Below are positions 36,339 through 47,781 of a stretch of 64,000 nucleotides of DNA, piece after piece; position 1 is the stretch's first letter; every line of letters starts with the position of its first letter. The stretch is from assembly GCA_030407085.1 (NCBI GenBank), contig CM059582.1, positions 91,947,001 through 92,011,000 on the forward strand, given 5' to 3'. The position numbers and the translations under genes are program-made. Under the pieces are notes generated by a model that was not told the DNA's origin, ran no database searches, and saw only the letters and a program-made list of their open reading frames with translations. Origin of the DNA: Trichopria drosophilae (lineage: Eukaryota > Arthropoda > Insecta > Hymenoptera > Diapriidae).

Positions 36339-37260
36339 TCATATTGGTATTTTTGAGTATTTCAATCTATTAGAATGAACTATTTTCTCTTCATTTTTAA
36401 TCCGAATTTTTATATTTCCATTTTCAAATATTTGTAAGACTTCAAAAGGACCTTGGTATTCATCATCGAATTTATTTATTTTGTGGTTTTTTTGTAAAAA
36501 TACTGCGTCTCCGATTTTCAGTGTTAATGGATTAATTTTTTTATCATAATAGTATTTAGATTTTAGTTTGGCCGTTCTTAGATTTTGTTGAGCATATTCT
36601 TGGATATCGTAAAGTTTTGAGGCTAGATCGTGTACGTAATCAGTGTAAGTTAGTCGAGTGTCGTCGTCCGTTGGTTTGGCTGATGGTAATTTTGCTGTTC
36701 TTCCGAACATTAATTCAAATGGGGTGTATTTTGTACCTTCGTGAACGCTGGTATTGTATGAAAATGTAGCTAACTCTAACCATTTATCCCAGTCCGCGTG
36801 TTTTTCTGAGAAGTGTTTTATGTATTCTTTTATTACGTGATGCGATCTTTCTAGAGATCCATTTGATTGGGGATGAAATGCTGTTGTTTTCATTAGTTTA
36901 ATATTGAATAATTTTGCCATTTTTTTCATTATTTTGCTTAAAAAGTTTTTACCCTGGTCTGTTAGTATTGTTTTCGGAGTTCCAAATACACATATTAATC
37001 TTTTTACTAGAGCTTCTGCGATATCTGAAGCGGTTGCTTTTTTTAGAGGAATTGCTATTAAATATTTCGTTAGGTTATCTTGTATTGTGAGTATATTTTC
37101 GTAGCCTTCTTCTGTTTTATTATTTGGAATTACAATATCCATTGCTATTTTTTTCTAGCGCTTGTTTGGGTGTATCTGATATAATCATTGGTTGTTTGGT
37201 TTTAATCCTAGTTAGTTTTTTTAATTGACAGGATTTGCACGTTTGTATGGATGTCGGATT
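36339..37260 (-). pseudogene. Retroelement integrase (catalytic core and C-terminal part)
   Basis: The - strand frame 36339-37142 begins MDIVIPNN and contains LTDQGKNF and QSNGSLERSH; the two acids are 35 residues apart, completing a D,D-35-E triad with the first Asp. The C-terminal part has a chromatin-binding-like segment (YQGPFEVLQIFENGNIKI), as in Gypsy integrases. The zinc-binding head (HSTPIGGHKG) is encoded in the adjoining frame and its CKSC pair in a third reading, so a frameshift near 37235-37255 splits the enzyme. The protein would insert element DNA. The core itself looks intact. Confidence 0.85.
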
Positions 37261-38292
37261 TCATATTTTCCCAGTAATAAGTTTGTTTAATTCTTTTTAA
37301 AGTTTTGTTTATTCCTTTATGTCCGCCTATTGGTGTTGAGTGTAATTCTCTCATTATCTCATCTCTATCTATTTTATTTACATATTTTATTTTCCCATTG
37401 CAGATTATTATTTTTGTATTTGAGTTTTTAAACTGTTGTTGTATAATTCCTAATACGCTAAACCATTCTACACCTGCTATATTGTCTGATTTTGAGATAC
37501 TAAGGGTTTGCAATTCTAGTTTGTTTGCTTCTTTTTTTAGTGCCTTGATAAGGGTTTTTATATTATTTTGTACCGTTAATTGACTTTCTCCTGCAGTTGC
37601 GATTACTGGAAGTGCTATGTGATATTTGTTGTTTTTCTTGGTGATTGCGACTTTGTTTAGTTTTATGTTATCAAATTTTGGTAACTCGTTTTTTGTTTTC
37701 AATTCTATTGAACCTTTATCGCAAGGTAATCCTGTTAAGGTTATAAAGTATGCTATATTGTCTTTTTGCATGTACAAATGATTTTTTATTTCTATTATAT
37801 TTTTGTGATATTTACTTTTTCCGGTGTGGTTTTCTTCATCATCATCAGAGTCTCCATCGGTATCTTCAAAAGCTTGTTTTGTGTAATTCATTGTTACTTC
37901 GTCTTCGTCTGGTTCAGAATATGCTTCATTTTCGTAATTTTTGTCTTTATTTGTCTTATTGTTGGTTTGTGAGTTTTGTAGATTTTTAGTAGGTTGGTAT
38001 TTCATTTGTTTTTCAAATTCCTTCCTTTTTCTTTGGTTTTTATTGTTTACTTGTAATCTTTCTGGTTGCCGCGTATTGCGTGTACTCCTCCGTAATGCTA
38101 ATATTTCGTTTTTGTGCGTTTGGTAAGTTTGTTTCGTGTTTTCTGGTAGTGCAGAATCATAGTTAATAGTTCTTTCATTTTTATTTTCGTGGTTTTGATT
38201 TTGGCATTCGTCGTATGTGTGGTTGAGTTTATTGCAATTGCTACAAAATGAAATGTTAGCAGGTAAGGCATATCGAGGGCCATTATAGTTAA
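37208..38292 (-). pseudogene. Pol segment with zinc knuckle, acidic linker and integrase zinc-binding head
   Basis: The - strand frame reads, from its 5' end, a CCHC zinc knuckle (CSNCNKLNHTYDEC), a Lys/Asn/Gln-rich linker, an acidic run (DTDGDSDDDEENH), a region that would form the RNase H-integrase connection, then the HSTPIGGHKG head of integrase. A zinc knuckle at this place is unusual, since in Gypsy it normally lies in gag. The annotated start upstream of 38292 is inside the inserted element. The frame continues in register into the G-patch frame at 45533 once the insertion is removed. Confidence 0.7.
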
Positions 38293-38810
38293 CTTTAATC
38301 AACAAATATAGACGCATATAGAAGCCCTGAGCGGATAGGGCAGATGTGCCGAAAATTATACGTCCGAGAGATGGCACCGCTGTAGACTTTCGGAAATTCC
38401 CCTCGCGCATAAGGCGCCACGATATTCCCCACCACGATTTACTTTCCACGTATACTTCACCCCTTCGCTTTCAATGTGCACCGTACACAAGTGACCGATT
38501 AGCTTGGAGAAATACATATAGCCGGCGAAACCTCAGATGCCCCGAAAATGACAACTGATTGATATGAAGCAGCTTAATTTTGGGGCATTTCACGCAAAAA
38601 CAACAATTTTCTATTCCCACTAAACAATGAAATTTAAACATTGTGAAGTTTTATTATTAAATTACCGGTGCTTATTATATTTATTATCAATATATTATTA
38701 TACTGAATGCTGTCTACTTCAATGAAACAAATAAATATGAAATTATTTAATAAATATGTTTTATATTTTTTAGAAATTTGTAAAAATGCCAAAATTTACT
38801 CGTTTTGAAC

Positions 38811-39485
38811 ATTAAGGTAGTTAGACCCGGGATAATGTATGTTGACGAAAAATATTGAATAACGTTTTCAAGAATTTAATTTTCATTATAAAAATATTGT
38901 TGAAAAGCGAAAGCATTATTCTTCTTGAAAAAAAATTGAAATGTGTAAAAATGATTTGTTAAGCTACTTTTGTTATTAATTCAAATTTTTCTTCTCCGCT
39001 GTTAAGAACTTTATAAAAATGAACGAATTTTAATGAATAATGGCTTATTTTTTCAAGAAAAAAAAAATTCTATACAACTTTACCGTGCGGTATTTTCAAC
39101 TTTCCGAAGCCAACGATAAAATGTCGCTATTTATTTTAAAAAAGAACTATTACTTTTTACGAATTCTAATTAATTTTGGTGATCAGACAAAGAATCATAA
39201 AAAAAATTATGTGATCAAATTAAAGAGAATCTTTTTCTCGAAAAAGTAGCCGTCATTCGTTAAAATCTGTTCATTTTTTTAAAAATTCTTAACTGCGGAG
39301 TTGGAAAAAATTTGGATAAACAACGAAAGTTGCTTAACAAATTATTTTTGCAGGTTTCAATTTTTTCAGTATGAATAATGCTTTTTCTCTTCATTAATAT
39401 CATTAATAGTGAAAATAATATTGTTGGAAACGTTATTCAATATTTTTCCCCAACATGTGATATTCTGAGGTCTAACCACCTTAAT
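38811..39485. mobile_element. Foldback MITE, ~675 bp
   Basis: Ends ATTAAGGTAGTTAGACC and ATTAAGGTGGTTAGACC (reverse-complemented). Inner blocks also pair (ATTGAATAACGTTTTCAAGA near the left against its complement at 39430). The whole element is close to one palindrome, with a short centre at about 39050-39240. The open frame 39040-39249 is Lys/Phe-rich noise. Confidence 0.85.
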
Positions 39486-40190
39486 CAGAATTCATTAAAA
39501 CTTGGTTTGTTAACAATTATTTATGACATTGATGATATATGATGAGAGTAAAATTGACTATTGTATATAAAAAATAAATTTAAAATTATCAGTGAAGTCT
39601 CCTGAATATTACATAAATCGTGTAATTCCGAGGTCGTTTATTTACGTTTTTATACAGTCATGGAATCTAGTCAAAACTGCATGTTCCTTAATTTTTGATT
39701 CGTTTGTTGTAAGGCAAGATCTAGCTTTAGCTATATTATATTAGCTCTATATTAATAATAAAATATAATCACCCATATTTACACATACGAGGGTAATTTA
39801 AACAAAATTCTTGTAAAATACCAAAAATGAAAGTTTAAAAGAAACTATTGACATATAAACAATAAAGTTTCCAATTAATATGAATAAACAAAATTTCGCA
39901 ATCTAGCTATAAAAATACTCGTTTGCTCTATGATTTTATTATTATGCGGTATTAATTATTATTACATATATTACGGGTTAGTCTATAAAGCAGCTTTTTA
40001 AGCTGTGACTCGTCCGTTGGTATTGTAAATTGTATATGTACATGTATTGTCAGGTTTATTTCCAATAAAGACGTTAATAATAATAATAATAATAATATTA
40101 CACTTTAGATTAAATAACAATTTTATTAAATTCAAGCAGTGCTACATTTATTCTAAAAATAGCATACTTTTTTTGAAAATCATCCATATA
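39486..40190. other. AT-rich, no gene
   Basis: No open frame or repeat of note apart from a short (AAT)n run near 40077-40095. Confidence 0.5.
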
Positions 40191-40224
40191 TATACACTCC
40201 CCGGCAAGTAAAAAGAGTTAGCTG

Positions 40225-40590
40225 AGTTTCAGCTATTGCAGGTGTAAAATACTAATTTTGTAATTGTGTGCGTAAACCCCGTGCGTAAAGTACTTTTGAT
40301 GCCTGTTTTTCATGCGTAAAGCTCACTCTTACGCACTACCGACGACAAAATTCGTAAAGTGAACGGTCGTGCGTAAAGTTGTACTTTACGCACTCAACCA
40401 GGCATCAAAACGTAGCGCACTCTTTTCACGCACCCAATTACAAAAACTAGAATACCTAACATGAGTGTAAAGTATAACTGTTACGCATCGGTCGGTAATT
40501 TTACACATCACTCGGCGCCTTCGGTGCCTCGTATGTATAGTTCCCGCCCGGTGCGTAAAAGTACACTTTACACCCTTGTTAGGTAATATA
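40225..40590. repeat. Palindromic cluster of GTGCGTAAAG motifs
   Basis: The string GTGCGTAAA or its complement occurs at least eight times on both strands, including a perfect GTGCGTAAAGTTGTACTTTACGCAC dyad near 40370, noted here by position. Outer parts also pair: TTTTGTAATTG at 40255 with CAATTACAAAA at 40436, and GATGCCTG with CAGGCATC. Probably a small foldback element. Confidence 0.7.
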
Positions 40591-42370
40591 CTATTTTGAA
40601 ATATTTATGAGCTTATTACAAATAAAGTACACCTTAAATCTTAAAAATGATAACATAATTTTAGTTTAATTTTTTTTAGGATCACTTTCCTCAAAATCTA
40701 TTAACTTTTAGAAAAAATTGCAAGCGATAAAAAGTGCTTAGAGTAAAAAGATGCATTAGTATTTTTAAACAATTTAAACATTTTTTTTAAATTTATGAAA
40801 AAATTCAAAAATTACAATTTTTAAAATAATCTCCTATAATTCTGCGAAAAAGCTATTGTATGCTTTGTTGAGCTATTCTAATCCTTTTTGTTGAGAATTC
40901 TAAGCCTTTTTGTAAGTGTAATAATTTTCGAAAAGCTTATAGTCTTTTAGTTAAAGCGCTCTAAGCGTAACAAGCGAAAATTCTCGTTTTTGAGGTCATT
41001 TTGGATCATTCAGGTGACAAAATTAAATTTCCAACGTTTTCTACAGTTAAACTTGTTAATGTTGTTAAGTTGAAATGAAAACATTACCTCATCCATCTAA
41101 ATTGGTTTGAAGATGATTCCATAACGGACAGTTGATACGAAATCCAATTTAAACAAAATCGGAATTATTTACCCTTAAATACATTTTTTAGTAATAATTT
41201 GTTTTATTATAATTTTGGGTATCACATCCCCAGTATTTATTTTATCTAGAGAGCTCTGAAAGAATCTCGGTCTTTTTAAATGTTTCCATTTAAAATATGT
41301 TAGACAGTCCGCCATCCGTAGTAATCTGTTGAATTAAAATCATCTAGTTCTAGCTCTGTACTCAAATAAATTTACTGCAGTAAAAGATAAAATGTGTATG
41401 AGCTTATTTCAAAACTGAAATAAAATTATATCTATAAAATTGTTATTGTAAATTTCTTAAACTTTAAATTAAAAAATCACATATTAAGTATTTTCTATAT
41501 AAAAAATATCTTTCGTAATCATTTGGTATTTTTAATTCAAGTGCATTTTGAAAAAATCGTGAATGTAGTCTTTTCATATCAGAAGACATTTTTGAAAGGT
41601 CGTATTTCCAAATTGCTATTGGAAAAGTTTATGAGTTCATTACTTATTGAATATACAATTTTCTAGAAATTTCAAAATATTCGAAATTTCTCAAATAATT
41701 ATAAGGAAATTCACCGTCTTCCCAATGGAAGTGTAGTGTATTTTCTTTTAGTTATTTCCCTACTGAACCATACTATTTAGATAATAATAAACTCATACTA
41801 TTTATTTTATGAGTTGATTATTGCATATAATAAATATAATGATTGAAATACAAGAACTTTAAAATATACGTGATCTTTTAATACCTGTTGATACCTACAG
41901 AAATTATTCTATAAATACGTTGTACAATTTTATGAAGTCATTTTATTTATATGCAAATTATATAAAATGTCGATAAACAAATTTTCTCCAACTGAATGCA
42001 CAAACATTCTATTTCTTAAAGTTGGGCTCGAATTTTAATTTGGAAAATCGATTTTTGTGCTATCGTTAGAAAATACAGGATGAACAATACTTTCTTACTG
42101 CAGATGTCAACATGCAAAAAAAAATAAACGACAATGTCTGTCGACATTAGTTTGATTCCTTGTTGGAGCCGTGTAACTTAACGAATGTTTATCAGAATGA
42201 AACTTTTTCGATTGCAAAGAAGAGGTTGAGTTAGATGGTAACTGAACCATGTGGTTTAATCTAATAAAGAGTTATACTCGTTATTTTTAATTTACTGGCG
42301 TAATTAATTAGACAAATTGTACTACTCTCAAATTAATAACTCATGTTTTATAATAACTTAATATTATAGT
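40591..42370. other. AT-rich, no gene
   Basis: No coding signal on either strand. Confidence 0.5.
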
Positions 42371-42375
42371 GAATT

Positions 42376-42491
42376 ACTCTCTAAATACAAATCAGTGAAA
42401 ACCGCTGCAAATGAGTGAATATTCGAGAAATTGCCAGACTAACTGTATTAGCTGATTTGCAGCGGTTTTCGCTGATTCATATTTAGAGAGT
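42376..42491. repeat. Short inverted repeat
   Basis: ACTCTCTAAATACAAATCAG... at 42376-42412 pairs with 42455-42491, with about three mismatches over 37 bases and a 42-base loop. Confidence 0.8.
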
Positions 42492-42647
42492 TATAGTTTT
42501 GTCGAAAAGTTAGTTAGTCTGGAAATTTCTGGACGATAGTGTATAAATCTATACTTTTTTGCTATTACGGTTCTTTTTCAGTTATTTCTATCGTAGTATA
42601 TAATCTATCTTTACAGTCTAGTTACTTCGACCCAGACTAAGTCTGAA

Positions 42648-43195
42648 CGAAGTATTGAATTTGGTCACTTCGGGCAAAAAAATTACCATAAAGTTTTTCA
42701 TCAAATGTCGACGTTTCAGACCCTAAGGAACCCAAATCAACAATAAAAAAATTTGTGTCCGTGATCTTGTACGTACGTACGTCCGTACGTCCCGTTTTTT
42801 TGTCTCGCGATAACTCGCGAACGGATAAGCGTATTGACATAAATTTTTTTTTAAAATACGCGTCTTGGCATAACTTAGATCTGATTAGATTTTGGGGCAG
42901 ATCCACCCGTGCATTACTAAAAAAAATTAGCCCCAATTAAGTTTCTTTGTAGTTTTTTGCATTTATTTTGAAAAATACAAATTTTATTAAAAAATGTTTC
43001 AAACAAAAAAGATAGAGCATGAAATTCTCTACAAAAAAAGGTTATATACTCTTTCTTCCTAAAGTCAACGATAATGTCATAAAAACTGGTTTAAAATGTT
43101 TATGACTATTGTCAGAAAAAGTATTGAATTTGGTAATCGCGGCAAAAAAATTACCCTATTGTTTTTCATCAAATTTCGACGTTTCGACCCCCTAC
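42648..43195 (+). repeat. Duplicated ~75-bp block
   Basis: AGTATTGAATTTGGT..., GGCAAAAAAATTACC and TTTTTCATCAAAT...CGACGTTTC occur in the same order near 42650-42720 and 43121-43190. Between them lies a TACG-rich stretch (42768-42790). Open frames crossing it (42637-42936) show no domain. Confidence 0.7.
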
Positions 43196-45480
43196 CCCCC
43201 AGGGGCAGTCTTTGCCAGCCCCTCGGACGCGGTGACCACCTACGGGCGCAAAGTTCTTTTACGCCCTTGATACGAAAATATCTATTTCGATATATCTAAA
43301 AGATGTCTTATAGATATCTATAAGATATCCGTCATAGATCTTTTCGATACTTTCAAGATATCTTTGACGAATTATATGTATATATATATATTGTATATAT
43401 AATATCATAATAATATAGACAGTAATTAGTAAAACACAGTAAACATGTAATATGCATCGAATAGTCTATTAGAATAAAAGTGCATGAAGTAAGTGTTTTA
43501 CAACTTATATTTATTAATACTTCGGCTGGCCTGTTGTCGGGGTCGAAGTTTTGAAAATGCTCATTTTCACTTTTCATACATATAAGAAACACTATATTGT
43601 TGTAACATTTCTATCGAAGCCACTTGGACCTAAATATCATTGGACCCCCAAATATCAATATAATTTTATAATATAATTGAAAGCTGTTAGTAAACAAACG
43701 AGTCTTAAGGAATAGCCGACTCTCCACTGGGTCGAAGTTTCTGAGCGAGCGAAGCGAGCGAGGCACCACGCCAACACTAGTTTAGACTTTAAAACAATAC
43801 GATATATCTAAACAAAGCTTACATGAAACGGGATCAATAGGACATGGAATTTTGTTTCTTATTTTTATTGTACAACCTAATCTCTGTGCAATTCGCAGAT
43901 AAAATAAAAAAATTCGTTAGTCGTTGTATATATAGGAGTTTCACACGGTTTCATAACTTAACTACGTAAAACAAACAAATTTCTAAAATTTTCAATTATT
44001 AACAAAATATTTAATCCAAAAATAATAGTAATATGTAAATGTAGATTAACTATATATGTGGATGTTAATTGAAGGATTTTTTTTAATTGATCGGAAATTT
44101 TATCAGTAATGCAATAGTTTTATTAAATTATAGTTAAAATTATAAATAAAATTCCAACAGCTCTCACTGAGACCAAAATTCTCTCGGTTTACGCTAACCC
44201 AGTATCTACCCCAAGGGTTAATATTAGGTATTGCATTATTATTATTACTTTTTAATGCTTTTAAAATATTTGTATTTTTGTTTGTTATTTTTAAATATTT
44301 ACAATGTACAATAAAACTATACATTTTGTCCCTGATTTAAAAAAAACGAGGGCGTTTTAAAGTTTATCTGTAAATTTCTTCGAGATTGCCAACGAATTCA
44401 TAATTGATTAAAAAAGATTATTTGGTGTGCCATTACACTTAGATTTCAATTGAATTCGCGTACACCGCGAAAAGTAAAATGTGAAAATCCTACACATAAA
44501 TGTGCGGTCTTAAGTAGTGTCTATATCTTTATTTTATTTATTTTTTTTAATATTATATACGTCGTTTATGAAGGTAGAATCCGCACCACCTGAGCTTTGG
44601 CGTTATTAGAAATTTATAAGCAAATACAGAGGTATCCCAATGACAGATGGCAGAAGTCAGGATCGAACCAGGGTTTTCTGATACCTTTATTTTATTTCAT
44701 TATAAACGTTAATATAATGTTTTAAATTATCCACCATTTAAAAAATAAACACAGTATAAAATGCATATAAAGAGAATAAAACAATAATAATTTAATGTCA
44801 TGTTCACATTAGTACTTTAAACACGGTAACCCCTACAATTTCCGTCCATAAGTTTCTTGTTTTTCTTCTCTGGCATTTATATTGTTGTTACATGTTTAAA
44901 TATTGTATAAAGGCAAATTAGATGCCTTTGTTCCATGTAATGCAAATAAAGAAATAAATAAATAATATGGAAGCAAGAACAATCAATGTATTTTTTTATC
45001 CATATTACGTTAACAAATTCTACAAACATTTGTCACAAGAGATTGAATAAACGTATATACAAAAGAGATTCGAAATTCTTATTTTATAGCCGGGTGAGAC
45101 CCGCGTATCTTTGTCATTAATTGGTATATGTTGCGTGCGCCGACTATACGCGGAGAGATAAAGAGGATCCGAGTCGGCGACGGAGAACGACGATTTTGAA
45201 GGGGAAATGGGAAGAGAGACCGTCCGAGTCCCTGCCGGCTGTAGGCAGACGAAGAACGACAAGGGGCGTGACCTAAACAGAGTAACTGAGAGGTCCGAGC
45301 CGGTTCCTCGCATGCGAGCGGTAAAGACAGAATATACATATTGGTGGGGAACCATCTAAACAGAGAGCGCACAGTGATCATCCCAATTAGAAAGAAAGGG
45401 ACAGATAATTGCGATGAGCGCGCCGCAGGTGACTGATGTGCCTAACTACGATTTCGGGTTCCCCGGCAACTTGCCATATT
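43196..45480. other. AT-rich with a GC-richer right end, no gene
   Basis: 43260-43400 has several GATATC/AGATATCT palindromes. 45080-45480 is GC-richer and has - strand frames without motifs (45020-45381). Both lie inside the 7.2-kb inserted element. Confidence 0.4.
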
Positions 45481-45532
45481 CTTTAACACGGCTCAGTGCT
45501 TCTATATGCGTCTATATTCGTTGCTTTAATAG

Positions 45533-45851
45533 TTGAGTCTTTAGGTGGTTTGATATTGTATATTGGGTTGTTTAAAACAACTTGTTTGCAATTATTTCGT
45601 TCGTTTAATATTTGTTTACTTTTTACAAATTTTATAGGGCTTAGTTGTTGTGTTTCTTGGTAAAAATAATGCCATTTGTCGCCATTTCCTATGTATCCTA
45701 AACCTTTTCTATCTGTTTGTGTTTTTAATTTGATTGGGTTTTTAATTCCTTGATTGTATTTTCCAATTCCTGCTCCTTTCCATCCCATCTTATTCATCAT
45801 TCTTGATATGATATTACTTATATTCCAATAAATTGTACATCCATTTGGCAA
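45533..45851 (-). pseudogene. G-patch domain segment of pol
   Basis: The - strand frame has MMNKMGWKGAGIGKYNQGI followed by KTQTDRKGLGY, the Gly spacing of a G-patch, an RNA/helicase-binding module also known from some retroviral proteases. It lies just after RNase H, in a frame shifted relative to it, and overlaps its last codons. It replaces the usual RNase H C-terminal and ADALSR-like region. The frame runs into the 7.2-kb insertion at 45525, then resumes in register at 38292 with the zinc knuckle. Confidence 0.75.
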
Positions 45852-47445
45852 CTCTAGAATTTGGATCCTTTTTTGTTCTAAATGATGTAAGGGGTTTGTG
45901 ATCTGTAACTACAGTAAAGTGTTTTCCATATACGTAAGGTCTAAAGTGTAATATAGCGTAATATATTGCAAGAGCTTCTTTGTCATAAGTTTCGTATTTC
46001 TTTTCGTGGTCGTTTAGTAAGCGAGAGGTATAAGCAACAGGTCTATCTTTACCTATTTCTCCTTGAGATAGTATTGCACCTATCGCATATCCTGATGCAT
46101 CTGTAGTGATTATAAAAGGTTCATTCAAGTTAGGGTACTGTAGGACAGGTGCGTTGCATAATTTTTCACGCAGTGTGTTAAATGCAGCGTTTTCTTCTTG
46201 TTCCCATTTGAACGATATATCGTTTTGTAGTAAATTTGATAATGGTTTGGCTATAGATGAAAAATTTTCATTAAATCTACGGTAGTATCCCGCGAGTCCG
46301 AGAAATTGTCTGATATTCTTCTGATTTTTGGGTATTGGAAATTTCTGTACGCAATTGATTTTGTTCGGGTCTGGTTTTAGACCTTCATCGCTAATTATAT
46401 GTCCTAAGTAACAAACTTCTTTTCTTAAAAATTCACATTTGTCTGGTTGTAATTTAAGGTTTGCGTTTCTTAGTCGTTTCATTAATTTCTCGCATTTGAT
46501 CTCATGTTCTTCTAAAGATGATGCGTATATCACAATGTCGTCAAGATATACAAAAAGTTCGTTACCTTGCAGGCCTGATAAGATTATGTCCATTAGTCTT
46601 TGGAAGGTTGCTGGTGCATTTTTTAATCCGAATGGCATTCTATCGAATTCGTAATGTCCATGTGGGGTAGAAAAGGCTGTTTTGTGAGAGTCGTTTTCAT
46701 GCATTTTTATTTGCAGGAATCCGGATGCAAGATCGAATGTTGAGAAGTATTTAGCGCTTCCTAGTTGGTCTAATATATCAACAATATTTGGTATGGGATA
46801 AGAATCGCCTATTGATTTTTCGTTCAATTTCCTGAAATCTAATACCATTCTTCATCTCTTGTTACCATGAGTATCTGCTTTTTTGGGGACTATCCATATA
46901 GGCTTGTTGTATGGTGATTCGGATGGTTTTATGATACCGTTTTTTAATTGTTCGGATATTTGCTTATTTATTTCTTCTTTATGTATAGGGGGGAATCTAT
47001 ACTGTTTGGTATTTATGGGTATTTCGTCGGTTGTTATTATTTTATGTCTTATGAGTGGCGTGAACCCCAAAGTTTCATCTGGTAAGTGAAATGTATCTGC
47101 ATTTTTGTTTATTATTCTGTCTACGCTTTCTTTTTCTATGGCGTTTAAGTGACTCATTAAAAGCATTTCTTTTACTTGTTTTGCACGTTTTGTTTCCTTC
47201 ACAATATGGTACATTTTGGTTGGTATTAATCTTGAAAATGGTTTGTCTCTTTCCCGTAAGAATTCTGTATACGTATAGAAGTTTTTATGTCTACCGGGAT
47301 GTTTATTACTTAGTTCTTCTAAATCATGTATTTCTCTCAAATTCGTATTCGTTATTTTTCTATCACGTATTTCATTCCTCAATGTTTTATTCATTATGTT
47401 TTTAGAAGGGTTGTTTACTAAATCTCTATCGGATTTATTTTCCAT
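45814..47445 (-). pseudogene. Retroelement reverse transcriptase and RNase H
   Basis: The - strand frame has FTPLIRHKI and the N-terminal RT segment. An in-frame TGA at 46852-46854 follows, where a Trp is expected just before MVLDFRKLNEKS. Then come FDRMPFGLKNAPATFQRLMD, FVYLDDIVIYAS (YLDD catalytic box), LGLAGYYRRF, and RNase H with ITTDASGYAIGAIL and VVTDHKPL. It ends at a stop after WMYNLLEYK, earlier than usual. Apart from the TGA the domains look well kept, which suggests recent loss. Confidence 0.9.
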
Positions 47446-47776
47446 AATTTCGGAAGATTTGTTTATTAAATCTTGATCCGGTTTTTCTCTTTTGCGTAAG
47501 AGTAATGATTTTATATTTTGGTTATAAAAGTCTTGATCTTCTTGTATTGAAGAGTTGAGAGACTTGGGTAAGTGTTATTTTATTATGTTTTTAATTTCTT
47601 TTTCATTTTCATTGTATTTGACCCTTTTGTAAGGTTCGTTTTCGTTTTCACATTCATTTTTATTCATTATTTCGTGTTCGATTTCGTGTTTATGTTCTTT
47701 TATTACTTTAATTTCATATTCATTTTTGTTTATTAATTCATTTTTATACTCATATTCGTACATAATTTCGTTTCCA
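47446..47776 (-). other. Pol linker between protease and reverse transcriptase, part 1
   Basis: A - strand Asn/Glu/Lys/Ile-rich low-complexity frame (ENENE, NKNEYE repeats) leads into the RT frame. It continues the array at 49312-49860 on the other side of the 1.5-kb insertion. Confidence 0.6.
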
Positions 47777-47781
47777 TTACA

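Larger units (their letters stand above)
38300..45525. mobile_element. 7.2-kb inserted element with 26-bp terminal inverted repeats
   Basis: Ends CAACAAATATAGACGCATAT (left) and CAACGAATATAGACGCATAT (right, reverse-complemented) continue to AGAAGC, matching at 25 of 26 positions. CTTTAAT is duplicated at 38293-38299 and 45526-45532. The interrupted pol frame is in register on both sides. Inside I find no transposase frame, only AT-rich DNA and smaller inverted-repeat elements, so it is non-autonomous or a composite. The terminal 200-400 bases on each side are GC-richer than the middle. Confidence 0.8.

Noticed and set aside
44590..44665. tRNA-like B-box (GGTTCGATCC) and an AGCTCAGGTGG string on the - strand
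   Set aside because: The A-like box lies after the B-box on the same strand, the reverse of a tRNA, so it is not called a tRNA or SINE.
45020..45381. Two overlapping - strand frames of about 100 codons
   Set aside because: Low-information Ser/Pro/Arg content and no domain; inside the 7.2-kb inserted element.
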